Shown piece after piece: positions 59,601-62,303 of a stretch of DNA of 64,000 nt (positions are counted from its first letter, which is position 1; the number at the start of each line of letters is the position of its first letter). The translations under genes and the position numbers were made by a program. The stretch is from contig CM072519.1 of assembly GCA_036898135.1 (NCBI GenBank), positions 41,953,811 to 42,017,810 of the forward strand. Direction: 5' to 3'. This DNA is from Oncomelania hupensis (lineage: Eukaryota; Mollusca; Gastropoda; Littorinimorpha; Pomatiopsidae). The notes under the pieces are model-generated. The model saw only the letters and a program-made list of their open reading frames with translations. It was not told the origin of the DNA and did not search any database.

Positions 59601-62303
59601 ACTGGCCATCTCTGATTCAGCTTCACCACACAATCCCCACAACTTGAAAATGCCTCACAAATAAATACTTCTTGTGCTACAAATTGAGAAGTTCCTTCTT
59701 TGATTCCACATTTACCAATATGAAGTGCCCGGTAGGTAAGGAAGAATTCTAATCTGCATTAAATTATATACATGCTTTGCCAAATATTCCCTTTATGTCA
59801 ACAATTGTGTGTGTACATAACTTTATGCAATGCTTCCATGATGAATATGATCACATGACAGTTCACACTTGAGATTGATCACTTCTGGGGATTAATCTGC
59901 TTGTACTTTTTCCTGTCAGACAATAAACTGATTAAAATGTCAAGTACAGTCAAGAGCTGTGGTTAAAAAGTAAAGGTGTAAGTAACTTCACCATTTTGAG
60001 GTAAGCTAACTTTGACAGAGACAACGTGAAGTTATGCACAAAGAGTGGAACAAAAGGGCATTTTACCTTAAAGAACAAATGACTAAAATTAGCTATGTTT
60101 TTAAAGGAATCAATTTAAACTGCATTAAAAAGATACCTTGGCACAATAGAGAAGCTCAAGGGCTTGAAATGTGTGGTCATAATTTTACGCAATAATATGC
60201 AATTGGTCTGGTCATGAAGTTATGTACAGTCGCATAGGAATGGCAAAATAAATCAGACTAAAGCCCAGTAGTTAATCACATGTATGGAACAAAACTTATT
60301 TAATTAAATTATTATAATATGAAATATATTAATTGAAGAGCTCTGGTTGATAAAATTTTGGTGTATGTAACTTCACCATTTTGATGCAGGCTTGCTTTGA
60401 CAAAGAATGTGAAGTTATGCACAAAGAGTGGAACAAGGCTGTGTTTGTTGGTGAGCTGTGTTGATAATTTTTTTTATCATCTTTTAAGTGTAAATAATGT
60501 ATGTATCTTTTAAAAGAAAAAGTATCACTTCAAATTTTTAAATAAAAATAAAAAACGAATTGTGTTCATCATTTCACAAAATCCACTTACTTTCTGGTTT
60601 TGGAAGTTAGTAGTGAAGTTATGTACTAAGAGAAATGGTCTCATAATGAATAGAAGAAACAAGTAAGTGGGATACGTTTTCACATATTGAGCTTCAGAAT
60701 AATCCTACACTGGGAAAAACTAAAGTACTCTAATTTCTGTCAAGGATGGTTGAGATCATCACTTTACACAACTTTGAGCAAGCACAATTTTTCACTAACT
60801 GTGTGACGTTATGCACGTGGTCGGTATTACAAAAACTGAAGCCTATAGTGACCACAACAAGAAAGAAATCAAAAATAATGTTATAAAAACATTTGTGATG
60901 CATAATTATTAGCCTATGGAAGTAAATATCCCATCATTTAAACAAAATAACAAAACACCTATAAGACCGAGATGTTTCGGATTGTGAAGTTACGCACACA
61001 AACGAATTAGACTAACAAAACGTGCCACTTTATTGTCTATTATTAGCTGTGTATTTGTCCGCAACGAAAATATAATCCGTATAAAAATATAAACGTTTAA
61101 AATTGATTTGACAATAATACCTGTTAAAAAATCGTGTACGTTGCTTCATGACAAATTGTCAAAAACGGGTGCCAAAAATAATGCAAAATATCTACAAACA
61201 AGAACGTTTACTCAAACACCTTTGTAGCGATGCTGTTGACTTGAAACAAACATACATTTTTATCACAAAAACACGAGATTTACTCCATCAATGTTGACAG
61301 AAAAGTCGAAAAACACTGACCAAGCCACCAAAAATATGCGTGCATAACTTAGATGAAAAATTCATGACACTCGACTTACCTTCATTTTTGGACGAATCCG
61401 CCTCACTTCTTTCTTCTTCAGCCATCGCACGTTGAATGTTAACAAAGGTCAATTGTTTCACGTGTTAAAATTGACGCTAACCGCATTATTTAGAAAATTT
61501 GGAGCCTCAAAAAAAAACAGTACGTCACGTTTGGTTTTCATGACCCAAAAGTTGACAGCAATTTGTTTGCCTATATTATTCGTTCGATTAATTATATCAT
61601 TATTCTGATTATTGTATTGCTTATATTAAGTTTTGGACTCATGTTTCATAATATATTAGCATAAGAAATAAAGTGAATTACAACACCAGCGCGGATTAAT
61701 AAGCCCTGAAGCTGAATCACGAAAATACGTGACGTACGCGGGAGTCGCCGATTTCGACGCATATCTCCAAAAAATACGAACCGATTTTAAAATGTAAAAT
61801 TGTTTCGTACCCTTTATACATTTTTAATTTCGGAAATTAAATTTTTATTAATATTCTATGAAGCAGTTTTATGCCGGTCGGCAAATACCGAACACACTGT
61901 TTATGATGTCACAAAAAGTGTAACGGAAACCGCCGATCGTTACGTCATTCATCGTCAGTTTTTTTCCTTTGACGTGGTTTATCGATCCGTCCTTGACGTC
62001 AAAATGAAGAACGATCTTTTCTCTGTCAGATTCACATTTTATTTTGTTTCAAATGATGATATGCAGCGAGTCCGCTTCATCGCAAAGAAACAGTACCGGC
62101 GAAAATCGAGTCCGACGCCATTTCAGAGCCTTGCCCATATAATATCAAATTCCACTCACCTCAGGATCGGAGTTAAGTCTGTAAACTTGCAGCTGGTTGG
62201 CTCCTGCAATGACAAGATTGGTTTCCCATGAGTTGAAGAAGTGACACTGCAGGCAGTGTTCAATGCCTGTGGCAGGGTGTGTCTCTTTGTACATGCAGTA
62301 CAT
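10485..62303 (-). CDS. CPSF1: CPSF1 (CPSF160), 35 coding exons, 1,509 aa
   Basis: Scaffold subunit of the nuclear cleavage and polyadenylation specificity factor. In the family it forms three beta-propellers and a C-terminal helical domain, holding WDR33 and CPSF30 (which read AAUAAA) and the CPSF100/CPSF73 nuclease. The spliced exons match the whole vertebrate protein in order: [13 protein letters not shown] at the N-terminus, [84 protein letters not shown], and DRVTAHF at the C-terminus. An MMS1_N-type N-terminal half and a CPSF_A-type C-terminal half follow from this match. All introns are GT-AG and all phases join; the exons sum to 4,530 nt. I chose the ATG at 62303 because homologues begin MY-x-x-YK; an in-frame ATG lies at 62327. 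It is about 65 residues longer than vertebrate CPSF1, mainly through a charged insert in exon 15. No frameshift or stop was seen, so the gene looks intact. Confidence 0.97.
11101..11230 (-). CDS. CPSF1: CPSF1 exon 35 (residues 1405-1448)
   Basis: Encodes [38 protein letters not shown] and KAYR. Acceptor CCCACAG, donor ACAG/GTAAGC; ends in phase 2. Confidence 0.96.
11622..11828 (-). CDS. CPSF1: CPSF1 exon 34 (residues 1336-1405)
   Basis: Encodes [39 protein letters not shown] and KRHITYFG. Acceptor GCTGTAG, donor TTTG/GTCAGT; ends in phase 1. Confidence 0.96.
12090..12156 (-). CDS. CPSF1: CPSF1 exon 33 (residues 1314-1336)
   Basis: Encodes [20 protein letters not shown], a family hallmark. 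Acceptor TTTTACAG, donor CTGG/GTACGT; ends in phase 1. Confidence 0.97.
12294..12365. repeat. (GA)n microsatellite
   Basis: About 70 bp of GA interrupted once by AAATA. Confidence 0.95.
14639..15347 (+). pseudogene. L2-like apurinic endonuclease domain, broken
   Basis: The N-terminal part reads [20 protein letters not shown] in one frame to about 14938. It shifts frame to [17 protein letters not shown] and [14 protein letters not shown], then stops at 15163. A later piece, [14 protein letters not shown], ends at the TAA at 15345, which is in frame with the RT ORF. EN cleaves target DNA in family members; this copy cannot make it in one piece. Confidence 0.75.
15351..17711 (+). CDS. L2-like reverse transcriptase ORF, 786 aa
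   Basis: RT motifs in order: [17 protein letters not shown] (about residues 340-356), [16 protein letters not shown] (about 410-425, catalytic Asp), [13 protein letters not shown] (about 469-481), FADDTQLY (502-509, catalytic Asp pair), then [37 protein letters not shown] and [13 protein letters not shown] at the C-terminus, as in CR1/L2 elements. No internal stop. The start Met is simply the first after an in-frame TAA; the true polyprotein began upstream with the endonuclease. Confidence 0.9.
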   Translation: MIELLDQFSLSQSVTEPTHSRGHIIDWVMHRPQDNVVRSTSVTQELTSDHFCVMCELSVAAPPPPPMFREARSLRTMDRDAFKQELTAKVTPELCPTVDQLNSTLHAVLDRHAPVAQKKVKATRSAPWYESIKDELSEAKKHRRKAEKKWLKSGLEVSKQIFTAAKKRVTKIVQTAKTRYFSDRISSSETCKQLFDICNQLRGKSNATSLPSTHPACQLPDVFCNYFTQKVADIRAALDSHEIPLINPFSPSLTTSKMEVFQPITEQEVKKVILSSKPTSCSLEPIPTPMLIENLDPLLPTITHIINESLSSGVVPSVLKAAVIKPLLKKPSLDKNNLKNYRPVSNLSFLSKVIEKIVLKQLFAYLYDNALLCPNQSAYRPFHSTETALLKVTNDLLLALDNGNVSVLTLLDLSAAFDTVDHHILFNTLQHYFGISGSVLAWFHSYLSDRSQAVTVDGCFSSTADLVCGVTQGSVLGPVLFTLYTKPLLLLLRNHAVESQSFADDTQLYKSTAPSLINSTVQTLENCITDIKSWMTLNKLKLNDDKTEALLIHKHNTSSSLLPLPTSLTVGTTNIQFSSSARNLGYILSDDLSLNNHISNVCRSAYTAIRQISSFRHYLTVPATKTLVCALVLSRLDYCNSLLAGSPKHIIDKLQKVQNSAARLVFRAKKHDNITPLLHSLHWLPVQARIEYKLSVLCHNFFTDSCPSYFADLLSVYSPSRTLRSSADTRTLKVPVTRTKTYGQRAFSYSAPKQWNSLPSHIRNIQSTQAFKKALKTHLFKLHYSD
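18079..18125. repeat. (ATT)n tail of the L2-like element
   Basis: About 15 uninterrupted ATT units at the 3' end of the element, directly before the ATATG duplication. Confidence 0.92.
18716..19008. other. Intron sequence, nothing recognised
   Basis: Two CTATAAATAGC pieces occur near 18750 and 18818, each followed by similar GC-rich sequence. No gene signal. Confidence 0.5.
19009..19185 (-). CDS. CPSF1: CPSF1 exon 32 (residues 1255-1313)
   Basis: Encodes [40 protein letters not shown] and [19 protein letters not shown], conserved propeller strands. Acceptor GTTACAG, donor AAG/GTAAGC. Confidence 0.97.
19672..19900. repeat. DIRS right terminal repeat (element orientation)
   Basis: The outer 53 bp (AT-rich, ending ACTTACCATGACTCAA) differ from the other terminus. 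The inner part is an inverted copy of 24401-24588 with only a few differences. Confidence 0.88.
19927..20017. repeat. DIRS internal complementary region
   Basis: 19927-19980 is the reverse complement of 19672-19725. 19981-20017 is the reverse complement of 24569-24605. In DIRS elements this template is thought to join the ends during circle formation. Confidence 0.9.
20213..22051 (-). pseudogene. DIRS reverse transcriptase-RNase H, frameshifted, catalytic Asp lost
   Basis: RT starts near 21990: [43 protein letters not shown]. The frame changes near 21640 into [20 protein letters not shown] and [12 protein letters not shown]. The active-site motif is normally YLDDW; here the second Asp codon is GGC at 21483-21481. 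RNase H follows ([28 protein letters not shown]). A second frame change near 20770 leads into [18 protein letters not shown] and [11 protein letters not shown]. It is not functional. Confidence 0.87.
22070..22753 (-). pseudogene. DIRS Gag-like ORF, tentative
   Basis: A 227-codon frame lying just before RT in the element, where DIRS Gag sits. No recognisable motif; composition is Leu/Val/Ser-rich. The call rests on position only. Confidence 0.4.
22975..23915. repeat. Tandem repeats in the DIRS leader
   Basis: Diverged units of about 110-150 bp built on CCGCCCCACGACCGCAAGCG and CCGGAAGCCACACCCCCTG run from 22975 to about 23640. Two units of about 130 bp follow (23650-23775, 23784-23912), each ending ACTAGGGCGACCACTTATATG. 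Confidence 0.8.
24401..24605. repeat. DIRS left terminal repeat (element orientation)
   Basis: Inverted copy of the inner part of 19672-19900, with a different outermost 25 bp (CATGGTACAGTATGTGTAATTAAT read toward the right in two pieces). Confidence 0.87.
24660..24743 (-). CDS. CPSF1: CPSF1 exon 31 (residues 1227-1254)
   Basis: Encodes [19 protein letters not shown] and LLTAVGQK. Acceptor ATTTTCAG, donor AAG/GTAGCT. The DIRS element lies in the intron that follows. Confidence 0.96.
25149..25217 (-). CDS. CPSF1: CPSF1 exon 30 (residues 1204-1226)
   Basis: Encodes [20 protein letters not shown], one of the strongest family signatures. Acceptor GATTACAG, donor AAG/GTCAGT. Confidence 0.97.
25649..25790 (-). 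CDS. CPSF1: CPSF1 exon 29 (residues 1156-1203)
   Basis: Encodes [36 protein letters not shown] and CARGR. Acceptor GTTAAG just after a (GT)n tract on the minus strand, donor AGA/GTGAGT. Confidence 0.96.
25801..25846. repeat. (CA)n microsatellite beside CPSF1 exon 29
   Basis: 23 CA units. On the transcribed strand this is a (GT)n tract 10-56 nt before the exon 29 acceptor. Confidence 0.95.
26375..26415 (+). repeat. End fragment of the TGACCTTG-rich repeat beside the exon 28 donor
   Basis: Reads AGACTCACATTGCTATGCATG, split here as AGACTCACATTGC and TATGCATG, then TCAGTCAAAA. It matches the 3' end of the copy ending near 28075. It stops a few bases before the exon 28 donor. Confidence 0.6.
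26417..26501 (-). CDS. CPSF1: CPSF1 exon 28 (residues 1128-1156)
   Basis: Encodes [18 protein letters not shown] and TWEMIPGA. Acceptor TGTTACAG, donor CAAG/GTAAAT. The end of an interspersed repeat (terminal GACTCACAT) lies within about 15-35 bp of this donor. Confidence 0.94.
26721..27030 (+). mobile_element. tRNA-derived SINE
   Basis: The head is tRNA-like: box A-like GTAGCTCAATTGACAG, box B-like GGTCGAGGGTTTGAACC, then GATGAACTTACGAGGC. The tail has ACTGGATGCAGTCAATC and ends in (ATT)n. A second head of the same family begins at 63896, and a diverged tail piece lies at 41610-41870. Confidence 0.8.
27186..27276 (-). CDS. CPSF1: CPSF1 exon 27 (residues 1098-1128)
   Basis: Encodes [16 protein letters not shown] and EREWEIVER. 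Acceptor TTGTTTCAG... with exon start at 27276, donor AGAA/GTGAGT; ends in phase 1. Confidence 0.94.
27610..28078 (+). repeat. TGACCTTG-rich interspersed repeat, copy 1
   Basis: Starts with the block GAAAAAACAAAATGAAATGG shared with copies 2 and 3. It carries several TGACCTTG or TGACCTTGA half-sites, contains a long A run at 27816-27849, and ends GACTCACATTGCTGTGCATG. Confidence 0.8.
28079..28944. other. Intron sequence, nothing recognised
   Basis: Two short inverted pieces (GGTCGCCAG near 28800 and TTGGCGACC near 28865) could form a loose hairpin. No coding family seen. Confidence 0.5.
28945..29061 (-). CDS. CPSF1: CPSF1 exon 26 (residues 1059-1097)
   Basis: Encodes [19 protein letters not shown] and [15 protein letters not shown]. 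Acceptor TTTTTCAG, donor AAG/GTTAAA; phase 0 at both ends. Confidence 0.95.
29208..29343. repeat. Three 43-bp tandem units
   Basis: Units at 29208-29250, 29251-29293 and 29294-29333 (3 bp shorter), each starting TCAACAGGTATTGAGAAACT, then a 10-bp start of a fourth. Confidence 0.95.
29421..29525 (+). repeat. G-rich tract with G-quadruplex potential
   Basis: Many runs of three or more G separated by one to five bases over about 100 bp on the plus strand. Confidence 0.7.
29679..30253 (+). mobile_element. 575-bp retroposon with (GTAAT)n tail
   Basis: Flanked by perfect 10-bp duplications ATCTAGTATA at 29669-29678 and 30254-30263. It begins ACCCCCGTTGTGGTG, contains TATAAATAGTATCCCCACTT and ends with GTAAT units. 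This is how a LINE-mobilised element looks. It has no ORF. A sequence near 55650-55680 carries the same TATAAATAGTATCCCC block inverted. Confidence 0.75.
30460..30612 (-). CDS. CPSF1: CPSF1 exon 25 (residues 1008-1058)
   Basis: Encodes [47 protein letters not shown], nearly invariant in the family. Acceptor TGTGCAG, donor CAG/GTCTGT. Confidence 0.97.
31075..31128 (+). repeat. G-rich tract with G-quadruplex potential
   Basis: Repeated runs of three to five G over about 50 bp on the plus strand. Confidence 0.7.
31258..31494 (-). CDS. CPSF1: CPSF1 exon 24 (residues 929-1007)
   Basis: Encodes [21 protein letters not shown], a basic stretch [15 protein letters not shown] where vertebrates also have a Lys-rich segment, and FNDVSGYSG. 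Acceptor TGTTTAG, donor GGG/GTGAGA. Confidence 0.95.
31545..32552 (+). repeat. TGACCTTG-rich interspersed repeat, copy 2 (longest)
   Basis: About 1 kb. More than a dozen TGACCTTG or TGACCTTGACCT pieces lie between 31685 and 32310. It shares its whole order with copy 3 at 44825-45850 and ends GCATGTGAGTCAAAAATAATG. Confidence 0.85.
32568..32650. repeat. (ATG)n microsatellite
   Basis: About 20 ATG/GAT units followed by GAG units; the hAT-like element sits at its right end. Confidence 0.93.
32654..33514. mobile_element. Non-autonomous hAT-like element, 861 bp
   Basis: Termini CAGGGGTCTCA and its exact complement, the classical Charlie-type hAT end. Beside each end lie GGGCC-rich blocks. The 8-bp flanks AGGATGAT and ATGACGAT agree at six of eight positions. 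The single 86-codon ORF near 32918 shows no transposase motif. Confidence 0.8.
33523..34036. other. Intron sequence with GAT/AAT microsatellites
   Basis: Imperfect GAT and AAT units at 33523-33608 and ATG units near 33807-33835. Nothing else recognised. Confidence 0.6.
34037..34220 (-). CDS. CPSF1: CPSF1 exon 23 (residues 867-928)
   Basis: Starts with a Ser/Thr/Ala-rich linker and ends in the conserved [19 protein letters not shown]. Acceptor TTCCTAG, donor ATG/GTGAGC; ends in phase 0. Confidence 0.94.
34281..34455 (+). mobile_element. tRNA-derived SINE, second family
   Basis: A tRNA-like head with box A-like GATAGCTCGGTTG and box B-like GGGTTCGAATCC, followed by GCGCTAGATAAGAA. A related 3' end, ATGCGCTATGTAAGAA, occurs near 63635-63655. 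Confidence 0.72.
35554..35847 (-). pseudogene. hAT transposase C-terminal (dimerisation) remnant
   Basis: Reads [20 protein letters not shown], the kind of Ser-His-Gly-x-x-x-Val-Glu-Arg-Gly-Phe motif found near the C-terminus of hAT-like transposases, then a Lys/Gln-rich tail. The catalytic core between this and the zinc finger is absent. Confidence 0.6.
35897..36235 (-). pseudogene. Transposase N-terminal zinc-finger remnant
   Basis: Reads [19 protein letters not shown] with a Cys-x2-Cys pair. In the next frame comes [14 protein letters not shown] with paired His, which together look like a BED/TTF-type finger broken by a frameshift near 35945. Confidence 0.5.
36569..36663 (-). CDS. CPSF1: CPSF1 exon 22 (residues 836-867)
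   Basis: Encodes [19 protein letters not shown] and HKVVVDS. Acceptor TTTTCAG, donor ACTGG/GTAATG; ends in phase 2. Confidence 0.95.
36664..37208. other. Intron sequence, old repeats only
   Basis: GC-richer piece at 36820-37050 with AGCGCTTTTCCAGCTC and ATGAGCATAAGGATCTTTAA; probably an old interspersed repeat, not identified. Confidence 0.4.
37209..37281 (-). CDS. CPSF1: CPSF1 exon 21 (residues 811-835)
   Basis: Encodes [17 protein letters not shown], matching EPTHWCLLVRENGTMEI. Acceptor GTGCAG, donor GAG/GTAGTT; ends in phase 0. Confidence 0.94.
38018..38124 (-). CDS. CPSF1: CPSF1 exon 20 (residues 776-811)
   Basis: Encodes [18 protein letters not shown], matching the DDEEEMLYGDS signature of CPSF1, then Ser/Gln-rich sequence. 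Acceptor TCCCCAG, donor CCAGG/GTATGT. Confidence 0.94.
38330..38372 (-). CDS. CPSF1: CPSF1 exon 19 (residues 761-775), inferred micro-exon
   Basis: Exon 18 ends in phase 2 and exon 20 begins in phase 0, so a bridging exon is needed. This 43-nt piece does it: acceptor GGCTAG, donor CCAG/GTTTGT. It gives [14 protein letters not shown] directly before [11 protein letters not shown], which fits the variable acidic linker of the family. The acceptor is weak. Confidence 0.65.
38929..39068 (-). CDS. CPSF1: CPSF1 exon 18 (residues 715-761)
   Basis: Encodes [17 protein letters not shown], matching the LYRDLSGMFTT region, then a Pro/Lys/Ser-rich variable linker. Acceptor GTGTGCAG. The only usable donor before the in-frame stop is GAAAG/GTCAGA, giving phase 2. 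Confidence 0.88.
39069..40826. other. Intron 17, possible old coding remnant
   Basis: Between 39474 and 39660 an ATG and a Ser/Asp/Glu-rich reading ([21 protein letters not shown]) interrupted by stops resembles the acidic N-terminus of a transposase, but no family can be named. A (CAT)n tract lies at 40801-40820. Confidence 0.35.
40827..41005 (-). CDS. CPSF1: CPSF1 exon 17 (residues 655-714)
   Basis: Encodes [31 protein letters not shown] and FKPPIPQ. Acceptor TTTTGCAG, donor CAG/GTAAGG; ends in phase 0. Confidence 0.95.
41423..41564 (-). CDS. CPSF1: CPSF1 exon 16 (residues 608-655)
   Basis: Encodes [16 protein letters not shown] and [15 protein letters not shown]. Acceptor TTGACAG, donor GGAG/GTCAGC; ends in phase 1. 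Confidence 0.96.
41610..41872 (+). mobile_element. Diverged SINE tail
   Basis: Shares GGTTTCCTCCCTCCC, TTGGATGCAGTCAATCTAAA and the ATCCAGTATTATT end with the SINE at 26721-27030; the tRNA head is missing. Confidence 0.6.
42414..42689 (-). CDS. CPSF1: CPSF1 exon 15 (residues 516-607), with charged insert
   Basis: Begins [20 protein letters not shown] and ends [12 protein letters not shown], both conserved. Between them lie about 45 residues almost entirely Lys, Glu, Asp and Gly, longer than the equivalent vertebrate loop. It is the largest coding exon, 276 nt. Confidence 0.95.
43183..43338 (-). CDS. CPSF1: CPSF1 exon 14 (residues 464-515)
   Basis: Encodes [29 protein letters not shown] and [13 protein letters not shown]. 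The acceptor is TTTAAAG, preceded by an uninterrupted run of about 20 T that serves as the polypyrimidine tract. Confidence 0.96.
43889..43986 (-). CDS. CPSF1: CPSF1 exon 13 (residues 431-463)
   Basis: Encodes [17 protein letters not shown], matching the DEIEVYG region of the family, and TTLTSYVFE. Acceptor TGCCAG, donor GAG/GTAATA; ends in phase 0. Confidence 0.95.
44450..44618 (-). CDS. CPSF1: CPSF1 exon 12 (residues 375-431)
   Basis: Encodes [19 protein letters not shown] and [11 protein letters not shown]. The KRRRV stretch is basic and in the same place as a KKKRV stretch in vertebrates, a possible nuclear localisation signal. Acceptor TTTTACAG, donor CTGG/GTAAGT. Confidence 0.96.
44825..45850 (+). 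repeat. TGACCTTG-rich interspersed repeat, copy 3
   Basis: Parallels copy 2 segment by segment, including GTGCCCAGAAAAAACAAAAT, the TGACCTTGACC stretches and ACAGACAGATGGACGGACTG. It ends GAGACTCACATGTGAGT. Confidence 0.83.
46190..46520 (-). repeat. Diverged minisatellite containing the exon 11 splice donor
   Basis: On the minus strand the sequence CATCACTTCTTGTGTAAGTT (exon end plus donor) recurs in decayed form through the intron. Exact GTAAGT copies lie at 46507-46502, 46484-46479 and 46431-46426. Unit size is about 23-55 bp. Confidence 0.7.
46508..46595 (-). CDS. CPSF1: CPSF1 exon 11 (residues 345-374)
   Basis: Encodes [20 protein letters not shown] and ASSVITSC. Donor TGT/GTAAGT at 46507. 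The exon end and its donor are the first unit of a diverged minisatellite running into the intron, so further GTAAGT sites lie downstream. Confidence 0.94.
47013..47106 (-). CDS. CPSF1: CPSF1 exon 10 (residues 314-345)
   Basis: Encodes [12 protein letters not shown] and [10 protein letters not shown]. Acceptor TTTTCAG, donor AACT/GTGAGT; ends in phase 2. Confidence 0.95.
47218..47280 (+). repeat. G-rich tract with G-quadruplex potential
   Basis: Runs of three to six G separated by one to three bases for about 60 bp on the plus strand. Confidence 0.7.
47727..47837 (-). CDS. CPSF1: CPSF1 exon 9 (residues 277-314)
   Basis: Encodes [18 protein letters not shown] then [12 protein letters not shown]. 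Acceptor GGCACAG, donor CTTC/GTAAGT; phase 1 at both ends. Confidence 0.95.
47970..48109 (-). CDS. CPSF1: CPSF1 exon 8 (residues 230-277)
   Basis: Encodes [21 protein letters not shown] and [18 protein letters not shown] in separate conserved blocks. Acceptor TTTCAG, donor ATCG/GTCAGT; ends in phase 1. Confidence 0.96.
48372..48515 (-). CDS. CPSF1: CPSF1 exon 7 (residues 182-230)
   Basis: Encodes [19 protein letters not shown] and [16 protein letters not shown], the conserved propeller A core. Acceptor ATTCCAG, donor GCCGG/GTATAT; phase 2 at both ends. Confidence 0.96.
48703..48732 (+). repeat. Short G-rich tract
   Basis: Four runs of five G separated by single T inside intron 6. Confidence 0.7.
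48862..49013 (-). CDS. CPSF1: CPSF1 exon 6 (residues 132-182)
   Basis: Contains [16 protein letters not shown], one of the most conserved stretches of the family, followed by [10 protein letters not shown]. Acceptor GAACAG, donor CTAG/GTTTGG; ends in phase 2. Confidence 0.96.
49175..51570 (+). mobile_element. RTE-like LINE, copy C, nearly full span but decayed
   Basis: It starts with an endonuclease opening ([12 protein letters not shown] and [10 protein letters not shown] by frame). It continues with [20 protein letters not shown] (49565-49625), the linker [36 protein letters not shown] (50490-50545) and RT/C-terminal pieces to 51470. It ends in GGATAGGATAGGAT. The RT catalytic core is deleted near 51020, where SAVLHN jumps to the LKSIWKD region. 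It lies in CPSF1 intron 5. Confidence 0.85.
51713..51812. repeat. (GTT)n/(ATT)n/(CAT)n compound microsatellite
   Basis: Trinucleotide runs of GTT, ATT and CAT in succession. Confidence 0.9.
52098..52384. repeat. Tandem duplication, about 145 bp x 2
   Basis: Two copies (52098-52236 and 52237-52384) share TTATTCTTATTATTAATTTT, GGTATCTAGACGTGTGATGT and GCATAAATATTTA in the same order. Confidence 0.9.
52500..53345 (+). repeat. Possible retroposon 3' end
   Basis: Ends AATAAAGAATCTTATGTC followed by a repeated TAATGTCTTATGTC, like the short repeated tail of a non-LTR element. No RT seen. It lies directly before CPSF1 exon 5. Confidence 0.35.
53368..53448 (-). CDS. CPSF1: CPSF1 exon 5 (residues 105-131)
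   Basis: 27 codons reading [19 protein letters not shown] and EEPELK, close to vertebrate CPSF1. Acceptor CTTTCAG, donor AAG/GTGTGT; phase 0 at both ends. Confidence 0.95.
54108..54235 (-). CDS. CPSF1: CPSF1 exon 4 (residues 62-104)
   Basis: Encodes [16 protein letters not shown] and [11 protein letters not shown], conserved propeller A strands. Acceptor GATAG, donor AAG/GTACAG; phase 1 in, phase 0 out. Confidence 0.95.
54520..54559 (-). CDS. CPSF1: CPSF1 exon 3 (residues 49-61)
   Basis: A 40-nt exon between a CTGTTTCAG acceptor and an CACCAG/GTAGGT donor, encoding [12 protein letters not shown] in the variable loop after VYRLN. Phase 0 in, phase 1 out. It is placed by phase and by the length expected from homologues. 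Confidence 0.8.
54620..56156. other. Intron sequence, nothing recognised
   Basis: AT-rich sequence with no coding family. The only shared item is a CCCCACTTTC/TATAAATAGTATCC block inverted near 55650-55680. Confidence 0.5.
56168..56745 (-). mobile_element. RTE-like LINE 3' fragment, copy D, with snap-back 5' end
   Basis: The C-terminal family sequence is on the minus strand with an AGATAGATAGG-type tail. Perfect 11-bp duplications ATAAATAGTCC lie at 56157-56167 and 56746-56756 (the last base of the hairpin overlaps the duplication). The 5' end folds back on itself. Confidence 0.85.
56706..56746. repeat. Perfect 19-bp inverted repeat, 3-nt loop
   Basis: The left arm 56706-56724 (TTTGTGCGATCCTGGAGAG) is exactly complementary to the right arm 56728-56746, spacer ATC. 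The left arm is ordinary LINE sequence; the right arm is its inverted copy at the insertion's 5' edge. Confidence 0.97.
57324..58696. repeat. Tandem duplication, about 680 bp x 2
   Basis: Copy 1 (57324-57990) and copy 2 (58009-58696) align along their length. Shared blocks include GAAGCAATACAGTTAGAT, TTTTAAATATAAACATTTTA, GAGTACATAACTTCATTACA and TAATTGTGGACATAACCTCA. Identity by eye is roughly 85-90 per cent. Confidence 0.92.
57526..61352. repeat. Field of GTRCATAACTTCA motifs in both orientations
   Basis: Forward or near-forward copies lie at 57526, 57698, 58215, 58388, 58493, 58926, 59813, 60363 and 61340. Inverted copies (TGAAGTTATGYAC) lie at 60026, 60214, 60408, 60612, 60802 and 60983. 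Weaker copies (CATAACCTCAC, CATAACTTTAC) fall between. Spacing is mostly 100-450 bp. Confidence 0.8.
59365..59459 (-). CDS. Candidate second exon of a small nested gene (46 aa total)
   Basis: A very strong acceptor: a pyrimidine-rich run ending GCTGATTACAG. Entering in phase 1 from the exon at 61425-61380 gives [31 protein letters not shown], then TGA at 59367-59365. A second frame of the same exon is also open for about 60 codons ([16 protein letters not shown]), so the frame is not certain. It could be a transposon-derived exon. No family recognised. Confidence 0.4.
61380..61425 (-). CDS. Candidate first exon of a small nested gene or alternative CPSF1 start
   Basis: ATG in the context GTGCG-ATG-GC opens [15 protein letters not shown], followed by a near-perfect donor GAAG/GTAAGTC. 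No acceptor precedes it, and CRE-like motifs lie upstream, so it looks like a first exon. It ends in phase 1. That phase joins in frame to the exon at 59459 (small protein) and also to CPSF1 exon 4 at 54235 (CPSF1 lacking its first 61 residues). Joining it to CPSF1 exon 3 would hit a stop at once. I do not recognise the peptide. Confidence 0.45.
61521..62001. promoter_or_regulatory. Cluster of CRE-like TGACG sites
   Basis: TACGTCA-type or TGACGT-type cores at 61521-61527, 61730-61735, 61941-61947, 61970-61975 and a full palindrome TGACGTCA at 61994-62001. They lie between CPSF1 exon 2 and the candidate nested first exon, where they could drive the latter. This is inference from motif density only. 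Confidence 0.35.

Noticed and set aside
61800..62231. 143-codon plus-strand ORF
   Set aside because: It runs antisense through CPSF1 exon 2, has no recognised domain, and AT-rich sequence gives such frames by chance; kept as unproven.
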